This document shows positions 1 through 12,624 of a stretch of DNA of 64,000 bases, piece by piece (the first letter of the stretch is position 1; every line of letters begins with the position of its first letter). The translations under genes and the position numbers were made by a program. A model generated the notes under the pieces. That model was not told the DNA's origin. It saw only the letters and a program-made list of their open reading frames with translations, and made no database searches. The stretch comes from Epiperipatus broadwayi (taxonomy: Eukaryota; Onychophora; Udeonychophora; Euonychophora; Peripatidae): positions 62,001 to 126,000 of the forward strand of contig JAQFVV010000021.1 of the NCBI GenBank assembly GCA_028023455.1, given 5' to 3'.

Positions 1-1
1 T

Positions 2-793
2 CCTTTAGATAAATTATTTTTTGGAGGTTTCATATTTTTGAAAACATTACAAACTTCAAATCTAATAAGATCAGCTGGAACTGATTTATTGGTTAGTTTT
101 GATGTTTCTTCTATGTTTACTAATATTCCTGTTGAAGAAGCATTAAATATAATAGCTCAGAACAATGATTTACCTGATTTTATTATTTCTTTAGAAAAAC
201 ATTGCCTTGAAAATACATTTTTTGTTTATAATTCTCAACTGTTTAAACAAATTAAAGGACTTTCTATGGGATCCCCACTGTCACCTGTCATTGCTGATCT
301 TTTCATGGACAATTTTGAAAGTCAAGTATTATGTGCAGCTACTAAAAAACCTTCTATTTGGCTTAGATATGTGGATGATACTTTTGTCATATGGCCTCAT
401 GGAATTGATTCTTTAAATTCTTTTCTTGATTTTATAAATAATTGGCATCCAAATATTAAATTTACTATGGAAGTGGAAAATAACAGATCACTTTCTTTTC
501 TGGATGTTTTAATTGCAAGAAAATGTGATGAAACATTATCAATATCAGTTTACAGAAAATCCAATCATACAAACAGATATCTTAATTTCAATTCTCATCA
601 TCATCCTGCACAAATTTTTTCTGTAGCTAAAAATCTTTTCACTAGAGCTTATAATTTATCTGATAAAGAACATCTTTCTCAAGAAATAAAACTTACAAAA
701 AGTATTCTGCTTTCTAATAATTATAATAAAAACATCATATGTAAGGCTTTATATATTATTAATACTAAAAAGAAAAAAAGAGGACAGAATTGA
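2..793 (+). CDS. Penelope-like element reverse transcriptase (5' cut by window edge)
   Basis: The reading frame enters from the window edge and stays open for over 260 codons. Counting residues from codon 38, the RT landmarks are FDVSSMFTNIP (21-31, motif A region with the first catalytic Asp), GLSMGSPLSPVIADLF (74-89, motif B) and RYVDDTFVIW (110-119, motif C, with both catalytic Asp present), followed by FLDV near 154. The GLxMGSPLSP, YVDD and FLDV combination is characteristic of Penelope-like RTs, which copy element RNA at nuclear targets. The N-terminal part lies outside the window. The frame stops at 793 just after a lysine-rich tail encoded by an A-rich run; a one-base shift there would continue into the GIY-YIG domain. 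AT-rich codon use matches the surroundings. The catalytic residues look intact, so this is a fairly young but frameshifted copy. Confidence 0.92.
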   Translation, partial: PLDKLFFGGFIFLKTLQTSNLIRSAGTDLLVSFDVSSMFTNIPVEEALNIIAQNNDLPDFIISLEKHCLENTFFVYNSQLFKQIKGLSMGSPLSPVIADLFMDNFESQVLCAATKKPSIWLRYVDDTFVIWPHGIDSLNSFLDFINNWHPNIKFTMEVENNRSLSFLDVLIARKCDETLSISVYRKSNHTNRYLNFNSHHHPAQIFSVAKNLFTRAYNLSDKEHLSQEIKLTKSILLSNNYNKNIICKALYIINTKKKKRGQN

Positions 794-1421
794 TAATTCC
801 TCTTTTAATAGAGTAATTTTGCCTTACATTAGGGGGGTTACTGATAAAATCAGTAGAAGACTATCTTGCTTTAATATAAAGACCACTTTTTCTACTGGAA
901 AAAAAATTGGTGATTTTTTGTATAAACCTAAAGACAGAATACTTTTGGAACACCAAGGAGTTTATGAAATTTCGTGTTTCCAGTGCTCAAAAGGCTACGT
1001 GGGTCAGTCTAATAGACGAATTAATGTCAGAATTAAGGAACATAAAAATGCTTTTCAACAAATAATTAGCACATCAGTTTTTACTTCCCATTATTTAGAA
1101 ACTGGTCACAAACCTAATACTGACAATACAAAACTACTTGCTAATTTGGAAAGATATGATTTAAGAACCATGAGAGAGTCAATTGAAATATTAAAGAGAC
1201 CTACTAGTTTAAATAGAACTGATGAAGCACAACGTATTCCAGCTATGTGGAAACCTCTCTTTTTATCCAATATTAACTTAAAATTAACAGGTAAAAATAC
1301 TGAGGAAAATAAACATTTTGATAAGCCTCATATTGTGAATGCTCAACTGGAATCTCATTTCTCATCTCGCACACAGTCACATTATTTGTTAAGATCTAAC
1401 GGTTTTTCTTTCAAAAGTTAA
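768..1421 (+). CDS. Penelope-like element C-terminal GIY-YIG endonuclease domain
   Basis: This is the continuation of the preceding RT in another frame. It begins with a linker and a block LPYIRGVTDKISRRL, the usual connector in Penelope-like proteins, then the nuclease: GVYEISC (47-53 counted from codon 819), GYVGQSNRRINVRIKEHK (59-76) and a downstream HYLETGHK. GVY/GYVG represent the GIY-YIG pair, with the conserved Arg and Glu in RIKEH. In this family the domain nicks target DNA to prime reverse transcription. A Cys pair (CFQC) lies between the two halves of the motif. No upstream start is needed: the domain belongs to one polyprotein broken by a single frameshift in the A-run near 770-780. 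The frame ends at 1421, after which no coding is seen. Confidence 0.9.
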   Translation, partial: KRKKEDRIDNSSFNRVILPYIRGVTDKISRRLSCFNIKTTFSTGKKIGDFLYKPKDRILLEHQGVYEISCFQCSKGYVGQSNRRINVRIKEHKNAFQQIISTSVFTSHYLETGHKPNTDNTKLLANLERYDLRTMRESIEILKRPTSLNRTDEAQRIPAMWKPLFLSNINLKLTGKNTEENKHFDKPHIVNAQLESHFSSRTQSHYLLRSNGFSFKS

Positions 1422-1562
1422 CCTTGAAAATGGCGGTTGCTATTCCATCGAAATATCAGTGCTCAATGGAAAATAAGACACGGTATATCCCAAAAACTTA
1501 TAATTTATCTACATCATATAACCATAAAAACATTAAGTATAACATATATATATATATATATA
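1422..1562 (+). other. Penelope-like element 3' flank ending in a TA run
   Basis: About 120 bases of non-coding sequence follow the endonuclease stop and end in an alternating TA run at 1544-1562. The run passes directly into the truncated hammerhead of the neighbouring A element, so the 3' boundary of the Penelope copy lies in or near this run. No poly(A) is visible. Confidence 0.5.
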
Positions 1563-2036
1563 TTTGCAGAACCAGCACTCATCAGTTTGGCCAGATAATT
1601 ATCTCCAACACATACATATAGTCAGTGTTCAATTTATATAAAAAAATAAATTTCTCAAACTTTAATAGACAGGCTTCAATCTTCTCACCTTTCCAATTAT
1701 TCAACCATCCATTTCATTGACTAATGATGGAGTGCTCAAAGCTCTTATTGGATTTGACATTTTATGGTTGAATAGTTGGAAAAATAAGAAAATTGTAACT
1801 CATCCATTGAAGTTTGAGGAATTTCTGTCTTAATATAAACTGAGCATTGATTGTATATATTTATGGGAGATTATTATTTGACCAACTTATGAGTGCTAGT
1901 TTTTCATTAAGTAACATGTATTGGGGGTCAATGGTCATTTTCACATGTATATTGTCACATGTGTTGTTTTCTTGAGACAGATTGAAGGAGAATACATTGC
2001 ACAATCCTAAGTTCAAATCCCTCTAATTACATATAT
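1562..2036. mobile_element. Hammerhead element family A, copy A1 (inverted arms, left arm truncated)
   Basis: The left arm (1562-1745) is in minus orientation and the right arm (1745-2036) in plus orientation; they share the blocks seen in all A copies (gtgctggttc, tttaatagacaggcttc, ttgaaaatctgatg-like centre, and an outer end resembling gagttcaaatccc). The left arm is cut inside hammerhead stem III. Its core CTGATGA is intact on the minus strand (complement at 1579-1585) but GAAA reads CAAA. The right-arm core reads CTTATGA. Both ribozymes are therefore relics. Confidence 0.8.
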
Positions 2037-4824
2037 AGGAAATATTAAGTGTAAGCAAATTACATACTACTTTATAATTACATCATAAATTTATCAATGC
2101 ACATAGAAGAATATAAAGTGATAATACTTTGTAAAATACAATTAACCTAGTAATTCCAATTATATGTTCAATGTTTGTTATATAGTATATGATACTTTCT
2201 GTCAACAGCAAACAGAAAAAAAATGATTTGATTGACCATTTATTGTTGTTGACAGCTGATAACAGTTTTTTTTATTACTTGCCTGATTTTTAATATTAAT
2301 TTATTTTACCAATATGATATCAGAACCATAATTCTTTGTATTATTCAGACATAATGTGATAAATTTAATTATATCTAAGTTATAAAAAATTTAATTACAT
2401 CTCAAAGTATTAATTTGTTGTTGTTTTTTTTTAAAAAATTATCTGAAAAATAAAATCAGAATTAAAAATATGCATGAATCAGCACAAATCTCTTGATGGC
2501 GCTATTTTGATATTAAAAAAAAAAAGTAATTCAGCTTCATGAATTTTTAAACTGTTCACTAAAACCAAATGTTTTGATTTCTTTTCACAATACTTGGACT
2601 TTTCTGATCTTCCATTTCTCTAGATATTAAAGATTTTGTTCCAATACCAATCCTTCTAATTGGATATGACACAGAAAATATATCACAATATTTATGTTAT
2701 ACTTACCCTGAATTTATCATTCTTAGACATCACTATTAATAGTTTACAGCAGTTGTAACCTTTACATCTTTTATTAATTCCTTTGGAACAATATTTTCCA
2801 TAATAATCAATCTAAATTGGTTCTCTGCTTATTTTGATCATAGGATGTACAATTATGTATGGAACACTATAATGTCAGATAACAGCTACTTTTTAAAAAA
2901 TCTTGAACAATTAAAACTATTAGATAAACCAATTATTTATCTAGATATCTTTATGGCTGTTTTGTGACTGTTAAAATAATAGTTATGCTATTTAAATATA
3001 TTTATTATGATTATAGTACCAATGCAACATAGAGTTATTTAACAAAAAAATATAGCAGTCAATATTTCCTAATAACCTCACAATAACTAGACCTAATAGT
3101 ATTAATTAGAGCATGTTTCACAATCAGCCAAGCATGTGTAATTAACCCTGCTTTGATATAAAATATGATACTGTAAAACCATATATCTATTTGTACATCT
3201 CTTGACCTGTGTCATTTATGCTTCCCTAGCTTGTTTATAAATTCTTGAATAAATAAATCCTTTGAAACATAAATTTTCATATGTTTGAATTTTCGTTTTT
3301 AAATATATTATTAAGTAACATGCTGTAGAATAATGCATAATAAAAAAATGTAATTCATTAAAAGAAAAACTAGTAATATTAAATAGTGTATTCCTGGCGT
3401 GTGTGTATATGTATTGCGTACATAGAGATAGAAAGGGCAAAAACAATCGGGGAGAAAAATTCATTTATATATACAAACATACAAAAAATATTTGAATCAT
3501 ATGTGGTATGAATAAATTATTTAAAAATTATTTAACGCATTTAGGAAGATTTGGAAAGAAGAGTATCCAAGATTTTTAAGAGTTCGTTTTTATATGATTT
3601 AATAAATAAATACTTTTTATTATAAATTATATTATTCTCCTTGAGCTTAATTTAAAAACAAATAAGTAATCTCTCGTTGGATATTTTAATCAAGGTAAAT
3701 AGAATTAGAAAAAATGTTTTTTTTTTAATTAAGAAAAGTGACTTACTCTTGACAAATAGTAATTGTCCTGGCTATTAGCAGTATAAAACAAAAACATATA
3801 GTATAGCCAAAGGTGGAATTTTTAGCCATCCCCAAGAAAAATTAGACAAGGTATAAATAATGATGTCGAAAGTCTGATTTAGTGTCAGTTGGCTGATAAC
3901 TCACTCTGGTAACGGAGCTTGATATAAATCTTATAAACTGCCATTAGATAGACACTCGGTGTCAAAACCATTTTCCTCTGAGGCAGATAGGAAATTAACA
4001 GCATTAAAGAGTATAATACATTTTACTTAAATATAAATGCATAATTTATTAAATAATAGTAATATTAGTAAGGGCAAACGAATTAATTATAAAAATGACA
4101 CACTGTTTTATATTTTCTTTGTGTTCATATATATCAGTGGGGAATTCCGGGAGAAAAGAAAAAAAATTGCGCAAATATATTCGTATACAGAATACTGATC
4201 CTAAATTTTTAACAATTGTTTTATATTTTATTAACACTTAAATATAAAAATACACAAGATGAGCTTACCACTTTGCTATAGTCTTTCTTATTTATTGATA
4301 AGTTTATAAATTTTAAATCATATAGTTTTGAAAACTTTTATACAATAATTTTTGTAGAACATCACTCTATAGGGTATCTAGGACAAATAACAGTTATAAT
4401 ATTATGTATGTAGTCTGTAAGTGATATGTAAGAGGAAAAAGAAAACTAAATCAAAGATTATACCCCACCCCTTTCTGTGGTGACGTTTTTTATCACATTG
4501 AAATATATATAATATGGGGAAAAAACATTTTAAAACAGGAAGTGTCTTTAACCAACCTCTACAGGGATGGTAGTAATAAGAATAGGCTTCACTTTGATGT
4601 GAAATTATCATATGGTAAATGGGACTGATCATCTAATTTTTATTTTATTTAATGTATTATAAATTGGATATGTCGGATTAATGTCAGAAATAATATCTCG
4701 AATATCAAAAAATAAAAATTAGGAAGATGTTGTAATACTAATATTTGGGAGATTTCTATGAAATATGTAAATTTTCAAAAACTAATTTGTAAATATATTA
4801 ATTTATTAAGCACAAGCAGATGAT
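2037..4824. other. AT-rich spacer, no recognisable feature
   Basis: Only short chance reading frames with biased composition are seen. No repeat family recognised elsewhere in the window is present. Confidence 0.6.
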
Positions 4825-5165
4825 ATAATAATAACATGAAAGGCTGGAACCTTTGACAGAAGTGTCTTAAAAATGCTTATATGACAGCCAATCAGATGTA
4901 ACAATGATTGGATAGGAAACTCTCAAGCCAAAACACAAGGCAGAGATTTGACAAGAAAAAGATGGTTTTCACCTTTTTCTCTACTTACAATTTATATATA
5001 AATAATAGAGAAGAAGGTGGGAACCAACTTTTTTTCATAAAATCTCTGCCTTGTGTTTTGACTTGAGAGTTTCCTATGCAGTCATTGTTACATCTAATTG
5101 GCTGTCATATAAGCATTTTTAAGGTGCTTCTGTCAAAGGTTTCAGCCTTTCACTTTATTATTAAA
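4825..5165. repeat. Long hairpin (MITE-like inverted repeat)
   Basis: The two halves are reverse complements along almost their full length: 4825-4984 pairs with about 5007-5165, for example ggctggaacctttgacag against ctgtcaaaggtttcagcc, and the inner block around aagatggttttcacc against ggtgggaaccaactt. Only a ~20-nt AT loop is unpaired. No coding is present. A 13-bp sequence aaaactaatttgt occurs on each side (about 4779 and 5166). This is a non-autonomous foldback or MITE of unknown superfamily. Confidence 0.75.
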
Positions 5166-5851
5166 AACTAATTTGTTTATTTATTTATTTTTAAAAAAAT
5201 GCATTATTACATATCAATTATTATCACAGGTGCATTATATCCAGATTCGAAGCTCTTTGCTATTGAAAGCTGTAAGCTAAAAATTAATCTGGATAACATT
5301 ACACTGGATAAGAATTTATTATGGATTACCATGTGGTATCTAGTGGTTAGTCAAGCTTATACAAGATATCAAAACTGAATAAGTAAATAGATTTGCTATT
5401 CAAGAGCAATGTGTTTCCAGAGAACATGTGGTTGTGGGGCTTAATAGTAATAGTATTTTAATAACTCAAATAAATCAAAAATGAAACCATTTTTATTTTA
5501 TATCTTAGTTTTATATATATATAAAGGGATCAGGCATTAATACTTTATATCAGTATCAACTAAAAATAACACTTTTTACAAAATATTTTCACAAATAAAT
5601 AAGGCTTTCCTACATAGAATTATGTATAATAATTAGAAAATTAGGGAGATTTCTCTATTTATTGTTAACATAAAATTACAGTTACGATAAATTTAATCTA
5701 AAAAATATACAGAGAAATCTTATCAAAATTACTCATATTTACATCTAAAATCTTATAAAAATCTTGTAATCAGTATATATAACTTTTCACAGGAGAATCA
5801 TTTGTAAAAATATTTAACAAGGTTGATTTTCTCAATTTTTATATATATAAA
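5166..5851. other. AT-rich spacer, no recognisable feature
   Basis: Nothing beyond low-complexity AT sequence and chance reading frames. Confidence 0.5.
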
Positions 5852-6036
5852 AAACTTTTTCCAGTGTTTTTTACAACCCACTATTGAGAGTTTCGATTGC
5901 ACCAGCAATCTTCTTCAGAACTTCTACTTATATTTCCAAATCTTAATTGCTAAATTCAAACTTTTAAATTCTGAAGTTATGCTGGTGCAATTGAAACTGT
6001 CAATAGTGAGTTGTAAAAAAGCATTGTAAAAAGTAA
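5852..6036. repeat. MITE-like inverted repeat, ~55-bp arms
   Basis: Arms 5852-5908 and 5980-6036 are imperfect reverse complements (for example ttgcaccagca against tgctggtgcaa and acccactattgag against ctgtcaatagtgagt). The enclosed ~70 bp is unrelated AT sequence. A short open frame over it is a chance product. Confidence 0.7.
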
Positions 6037-6104
6037 TAAAGAATATAGATGGTAATAGAACTACTATATTTTTTTAAATAAAAATGATGGCTTACATGTT
6101 TAAT

Positions 6105-6740
6105 TTTTAAATCACTAAACATCACATGACCACCATTCTCTATGCTTACACAAGCCATTATAACAGAAGCAAAACTTTTTATACAATAACATCATCAGTG
6201 AAAGCCATGGTAAGAAATGAATGAAAGAAAGTTTGTGCATAAAATCTCTATCTAGTTTCTACCCATCCAATATTTCAAAATTAGTTGCTAGCTTGTGACT
6301 CTCATCAGTGAGGATTCTGGGTTCTGAGAGCACTGTGCCTAAATCTTAGGATCTAATGCAATCCTCTAGCAATCATCTTTTACCTTTTTAGTTAACTATA
6401 AAGCTATGAAAGCACAATAATGTTTTCAATCCAAGCTCATTCACTTGTATAATCATATATATCTGAACCTAGTTCAGCATCTGTACATTTTGGTGTCTTT
6501 GGTTCTTTAATAACCACAGTCATCATCATAATATTTGGCAGAAAAAGTATTAAACCACAACCATCATATGATCACTATTCCCTATGCTTACATAAGTCAT
6601 TATAACTAAAGCAAAATTCTTCATTCAGTAATGCCAGTCAGTGTCAATGCATAGGGATTGTTTGTACAAACCTTTTATCTATTGGTTACTCTATCTTGCA
6701 CTAGATGGCACTACTTTATGGAGTGTTTTGTTTTGTTATA
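6105..6740 (-). mobile_element. Hammerhead element family K, copy K1 (two units in tandem)
   Basis: This copy is in minus orientation. It shares with the other K loci the blocks for taggtgcagtgct, the ribozyme, atattggatg, gattttatgcacaa, tggcactac and gtgatcatgtgatg. The terminal block (atgatcac... catagcttacac-like) occurs twice, at about 6118 and 6566, so one complete and one partial unit lie head to tail. The internal gatgatgatga/tgtggttatt block also matches the dimeric copy K3. Confidence 0.7.
6265..6312 (-). ncRNA. Hammerhead ribozyme relic (family K)
   Basis: On the minus strand the core CTGATGA is intact (complement 6302-6308), followed by GAGTCACAAGCTA and then GCAA where GAAA is required, so the catalytic box is mutated. 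The GTC cleavage triplet is also eroded. The outer stem I strand TTGGAT is present. It is recognisable only by comparison with K3 and K6. Confidence 0.55.
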
Positions 6741-7031
6741 TTTATTTTTCCTTTGAAAATTTCAAAATTGGATATTGCATTATCATTAACAACTGGAATA
6801 GTTGAAGGTATTTATTTGTATAAATATTGTAAAAATATCCTGCTCATTATTAATAGATATATAAACCAAGACTTTTAGTTATAATTATTTTAAATTTTAT
6901 GGTAACTTTTAATGTTAATCTATTGATTAGTTATTATTAATATTATATTCATATTTTTACTTCTAACATTCTTTTTTGTTCATGGCCTTAAGCCCTATTG
7001 AATTACATTGGCAATATTGTTTGTTTTAGAA

Positions 7032-7124
7032 GTCAAGCATTGATGGTTGAGAGGTCAACACAGCTGCCTTAAAAGCAGTTGTCCTGGGTTAGCAGGTTCG
7101 CTTCCCGGCCAATGCTATGATACA
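7032..7124 (+). repeat. tRNA-derived short retroposon, copy 1
   Basis: A tRNA-like fold is visible: a 7-bp acceptor-like stem (AGCATTG with the complementary 3' end CAATGCT), an A-box-like TGGTTGAGAGG, a long variable region and a B-box-like GGTTCGCTTCC. A leading GTCA pairs with a trailing TGA outside the stem. Two other copies in the window have the same layout and ends, so this is a repeat family, related to a class II (Leu/Ser-type) tRNA rather than a working tRNA gene. No target-site duplication is clear here. Confidence 0.6.
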
Positions 7125-7914
7125 TGTTATTCTTAAAATTTATCAAATCTTTTACTGTTCTATGCCCTACTTTTATTGTATTTTAGACATAAAGAAATGA
7201 AACAAAAAAACTTTTTATAAGATATATAAAATATTGGTTAAATTATAATTATGCATGGAATTTTTTTGTAACCATGGTAACTTTACAATTATTTTGAATA
7301 AAATATGTCAATACTAATTTTGCATTATTATGTTTTCTTTGTGAACAGAATATTTAAATCTTTTCCATCATAAATGATATTATTTAAAAAAATTTCTTAA
7401 ACTAATATAATAATAAATAAATTTGAACCATGTTTTGCCCTTTACATAAAATGATGGATTTGAGAGATAAAGATCTAATGATATATTATCTTTTGACAAA
7501 TTAATGATTTGATAATTTTTGTACTCATGTATTTATTTAGTTTGACTCATTTAATTCTGAAACTTTTAATTCATTTTGGTAATTCTTAGGTTACTAAATT
7601 TTTTGACTTTACAATATCATTAATTCTATTTTTTTTTTAAAAAAAATGCTATTTTTTTTCCTTATCTTTATACTTCTATTTTCAATTTTGTTTCTCAGAT
7701 GATTTTATGCTCACATTTAATTATTTTTCAGAATACAATATTTTAGAACTATAATAGAAGTCTCTCATCCACATCACTGGATTCTAACCACTTCTACTAT
7801 AGATAAAACAAATTATATAATACAGAATGTAATTCTGATAAGAACTAATCATTCTTCACAAATGCATCATACTTTAATACTCAACTAGTATAGGAAATAT
7901 TAGTAAAGACTTGA
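7125..7914. other. AT-rich spacer, no recognisable feature
   Basis: Nothing recognised. Confidence 0.5.
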
Positions 7915-7990
7915 TCCTAGTTACAAGATAAAGACTTTGAAAAAATATCCATTCTTATCATTTTAAAGTCTTTATCTTGTGACTAGTATA
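7915..7990. repeat. Short inverted repeat
   Basis: tagttacaagataaagact near 7917 is complementary to agtctttatcttgtgacta ending near 7987, with a loop of under 20 nt. It could fold as a hairpin; no family assignment. Confidence 0.65.
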
Positions 7991-10900
7991 GAGAGTTTAT
8001 AAGTATTTATCATCACTAATTGAACATTAACGTACAGGGTATGTGTGAAGGATGATTATCTTTGTATCAGAATTACAATTTGACACTATGCTATTAAAAA
8101 AAAATCTACATTTTTTACATAGTAGAGAATGATATATAATAAATATTTAAACACATATACATACATATTTATTTACAATAAATATTTTATTGTATATATT
8201 GTATATGTGTAAATAATATATTATTTAAAAAAATAGTATAAGCTTTTAGATATTCAGAAAAATATTTAACAAAAAACAGAATATTGTACTGTTATATTTT
8301 TAACATAAATGCATGCATTCTGACATTTCTGCATATTTATATTTCAAAATCTTTATTCCATTTTACCTGGTTAAACATATGAATGTGGTTGTGTTTAATA
8401 AATATAACATATATTAATCTTTCATTTAGTTTAAAGTTTATACTTGAGCTAAAAATTATATTAAAAAATCATTAACATATTTATTTAAAATAGACATTGT
8501 TGAATGAGCTAATGCAAATGTCTGCTGCTTTTAGATTAAAGTTCAGAAATTAAACATTTATATATCCATTCTTAATAAACTTAATGAGATTATTGCATGG
8601 AAAAATAACTAAATTTTTTTAACATTTTGTGTTTTTGATAATTAATATTTTTTTTATTGGGAATTTTAAACCTAAAAGATAAATCTATTTATTACCAATG
8701 TAACTGCTGTTAATCATTTCTAATAAGTCTAAATAAAATAACACACTGCGATTTGTGATAAAAGGTTAACTGTAAGGTATCTATCTACCTGTTTCATAAA
8801 ACAAATGTTCTAACCACAAACAGCTATCATCTCCAGAAAATATTTGGATTCATTAAGTTCATATCAAATTAATATATTGTGACTTTTATCTTTGTTTATA
8901 AAGCTAAATATCCAGTTAGATAAAAAATCCCTACTTTACATGTTATGATAAGTCACCTTTATTATGACTGAATATTTTCATGTTGATATATTCTTTAAGC
9001 CAATTTATAGCTACTATTATAATTTTAATAGCTTTAAAAATTATTTTAATAATTTGTGTATAATGATTTAAATCATAAGTAATCATGTATGATTTTAAAT
9101 GCCCAGTTTTAGGGATATCATTGCCATGAAATGTTAATAAGTTAATTGTTAAAACATTAATAGTAAAACTATTTTAGTTTAACTATTAGTATGTTAAAAA
9201 ATAATATTAAAGTTAAAATCTAAAGTCAAGTTTAAATCATTAATGTTAAGGAATTAATATTTAAATTATCTGTTAGTAAAAGTGCATTTGATTTAAATAA
9301 CTTGTTAATAAGAAGTATGCTTTATTTAATTGTGATAAAAATTAGTTTAATTAAATAATTTTTAAACTAGTTAATTGAAGATAAATAATTATTTTTATTA
9401 ATTACATTATTTACTTTTAATTAAAAGAATGCATTAGTGTGTGAAAATGCATGGGTGTAAATTTTTTTTCTTGTATATTAGTAGAATGTTAAAAATTATT
9501 TTTAAAAGTCTGTTTTAAAAAGTATTACTTAAAAATGGTCTGGAAGCTTAAATCGGTTAAAGAATGTAAATATGTTTAAGGAAATAATGTAAGATAATGT
9601 TCTATTTGAAATAATGTAATATATTATGTAATATTTGGTTTTTATTTTAGTATAATACATTCTTGGTTTTTTTAAATAATTTATTTTAAAGTTGTAATAA
9701 TTAATTAATAGCTAGACAGACATGTAAATTAGATTATTTTAATAATTATTCCTAGATTATGAATTAGTGTGCAATGTTTAATAAATGCAGGTCAAAACTG
9801 AGTAGACTGGATGTCAATTTCATTCACTGAAAATCAATCATATGACCTATCTTATAAATAAAACTAATGAACACACTAGCTAACACTTGCTTACTTGCTT
9901 TTCAGTTACTTCCTTGTTCATTTACTTATTAAATTTTATTGTTTTAATTGCTTTTAATAAATTTTTGTTTGTTTAAAAGTTAAATTATGAATTGCTAAAT
10001 AATTTAATCCAGGCTCAGAAGATTTAAACTGAAACTTCCAATACTTGAAGTTTTACACTATAAGGAAATATGATGGAAAGATCAACAAAATATTTAATAA
10101 TAATTATTGTTTATATATAACTTATGTCCTTCAATGGATTTTGCACAAAGCATCACTGTTGTGTAAGAACTTTTATTGATTCTAATTTTCTTGTTAGAAA
10201 TAAATGATATTATAAGTAAAATTTACTATATGTGGAAATATTAAGGTTGCTAAAAGCTTTAAACTATTTAAGTATTATTAAACAGTTTTATTTAAGAAAA
10301 AAATATTATTGCTTTAAAAATTCACACTTTGAAAGATGTTCTTTAGATTTATCATTTTACAATTATAGACTATTAAATTCCAGATTGCAAAACCTACCTT
10401 ATAATAAATGAAATTTGTAAGGGTATTAATTAAATTTAATTATTGCCAACAAAGAAATATTTTATTACTTTAAACTGTTATTTCTTTAAAACATTAAAAT
10501 GTATTTCAAATATACATTAAAGATGAATAACCTTTTAAAATTATTATAATATACATTTTACACTCAAATACATTGATTTTAAAAGAATAATATTCATTTG
10601 TTTATTTAACAAAATAAATTACTTAAATGACATTTTTGTTATTGGTACAGTGCGATGGAAGCCATTTGCTCACTGAATATTGTTGTCATATTTAATTCAA
10701 TCAAAGTAAGGAAAAATATTTTCCTGAATTAATAAAGTTAAATTCATTGACTTTTGTCATTTATAGAAACTTATTTGCTTATAATATGCAATGGAAAGAT
10801 AATATTCCTGGATATTAATGAACAATAAATAAATAACACAATAACTGTCAAATAATGTAAATTATTCTATCCATATAAAATGTAACAACCAGGGTAGAAA

Positions 10901-12624
10901 AAATTCAAAAAATATTAAACACTAATATTATTTTGCCAAGCACTTTTGGGACCAGATACAAAACTCATGGTGATATATTGGAACTGAATGGTTAATATTG
11001 ATTTAGTCACATAATGTTATTAATCAGTGTAATACTAGTTTTCTACTGAGCATGCACTGGAATATAAACTGTTCAGTTACTGAATCAAAGGAACAAATAC
11101 TCCTCAATTTTATTACCAATATGTGTTTCCAAAAAGATAACAATATGATAATATTGTATGACAAATTAAAAATTCATCATTATTTATGTTTATTTTGAAA
11201 TATATTCTGTGAAAGTTAAATGTCATGAATGTGTTCTTGTGCTATTGTTTGTATGAGAATTTATTGTTTAATGTTTGTGTTAAAGTGCATTACATGTAAT
11301 TTGACTTTTCTGTATTTAAATAAGTTGGATAAGTCTTGAATGTTTTAGAATGGAATTTACAGTAACTGTATCCTATTGAATAATGGAAATAACAAGGATG
11401 AAGGACTTTCATTATTATTTTTATTTAGTAAAAAGGTATAACTTTAAGTTTCAATATTTATGATACTGTGTTATGCTATATATTCTTTTATTTCATGCAT
11501 TGCCACTTGGTATAATTTTATAAATTGATATAAGCTGCATTCATCCAAATCTTCTCAAAATATTTCTCTTTTATCATATTGAATTGAAAAGCATTATATT
11601 TAATCTATTTTTATGAAGTTATTTATTTAAATATATATGCCAATAATAAACATTAAAAAAGCGTATGTCTATTTTAATGCTTATTTTTATATCATAATTT
11701 ATTTATTAAGCTATATTTGGCAATATATATTTACATTATTGACTTTACATATCAGTTTGCTATTGTATTATTTAAAAGATGTAGCATTAATCACTCTCTT
11801 GTTTTTGAGATATATTCCTATCTTGCCAGTGTTTTCAAAGAGATTGTAACTTAGACACTCTCTTATGTCATGATATTTTCGATAAATTATATTATTTTTT
11901 GTATCATACATAAGCATAAAATGCTTCATTTAAGCAAATATTATTATTGTATTTTTGATGGTTCATTTTCATTGCTTATTTGTCTGAAGATAAAATCCTA
12001 GTGTATATGTTATTGCCCTCCAATACAGATGTTTCTTTCCATGAGTTCATGCCATCACTTGCTTTACCTTTGTTGTATTATCCCAAATCTGATTTATTGA
12101 TAATATATTTTTGCATAAAGTCATGTTCAATATACTGACATGATTTTACCCTGGCAATTGATATATTTTGTAGTGCTAATTAAATCATGTTATTTTCAGT
12201 TGCACTCTTGGTTAATCAGAGTGCAGGTTGTTATTGGTTTGATGTGTAAATCTTTTTGTTGTGCTTTTCCAGTATTTCAAGATAAAAACCTGATAATCAT
12301 TTTATTTAAGAATTAAAGTTATATGTTATAGCAACAATTAATTATATACATCTCCTTAAGTTGTTATTCCATCACTGCATTTGTAAATGATATTTGAATG
12401 GTATTAAATACATTCATAAGGAATAATATGCTAGAATGGTTATGCTGTAAAATTGAGAACTTATTATAATAGTAATATTGAGAAAGTTTCATTAACCAGC
12501 AAATAATGATTTTTATTTAGTTTTCTTTTATTTTCATTCATTTGTTTGTAAACCATATTCAGTTATAGTTTTTCTTCATATTGGATTGTACAATTGAGTA
12601 TTTAAATAATTTACTCTGTTAACA
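7991..12624. other. Long AT-rich spacer, no recognisable feature
   Basis: More than 4.5 kb of simple AT-rich sequence. Reading frames here are short and of low complexity. No member of the repeat families found elsewhere was seen. Confidence 0.5.

Noticed and set aside
3216-4632. Several minus-strand frames of 60-80 codons
   Set aside because: AT-rich composition, no conserved motif and no splice context.
11637-11849. 70-codon hydrophobic frame
   Set aside because: Low-complexity Ile/Leu/Tyr-rich translation of AT DNA, with no motif or context.
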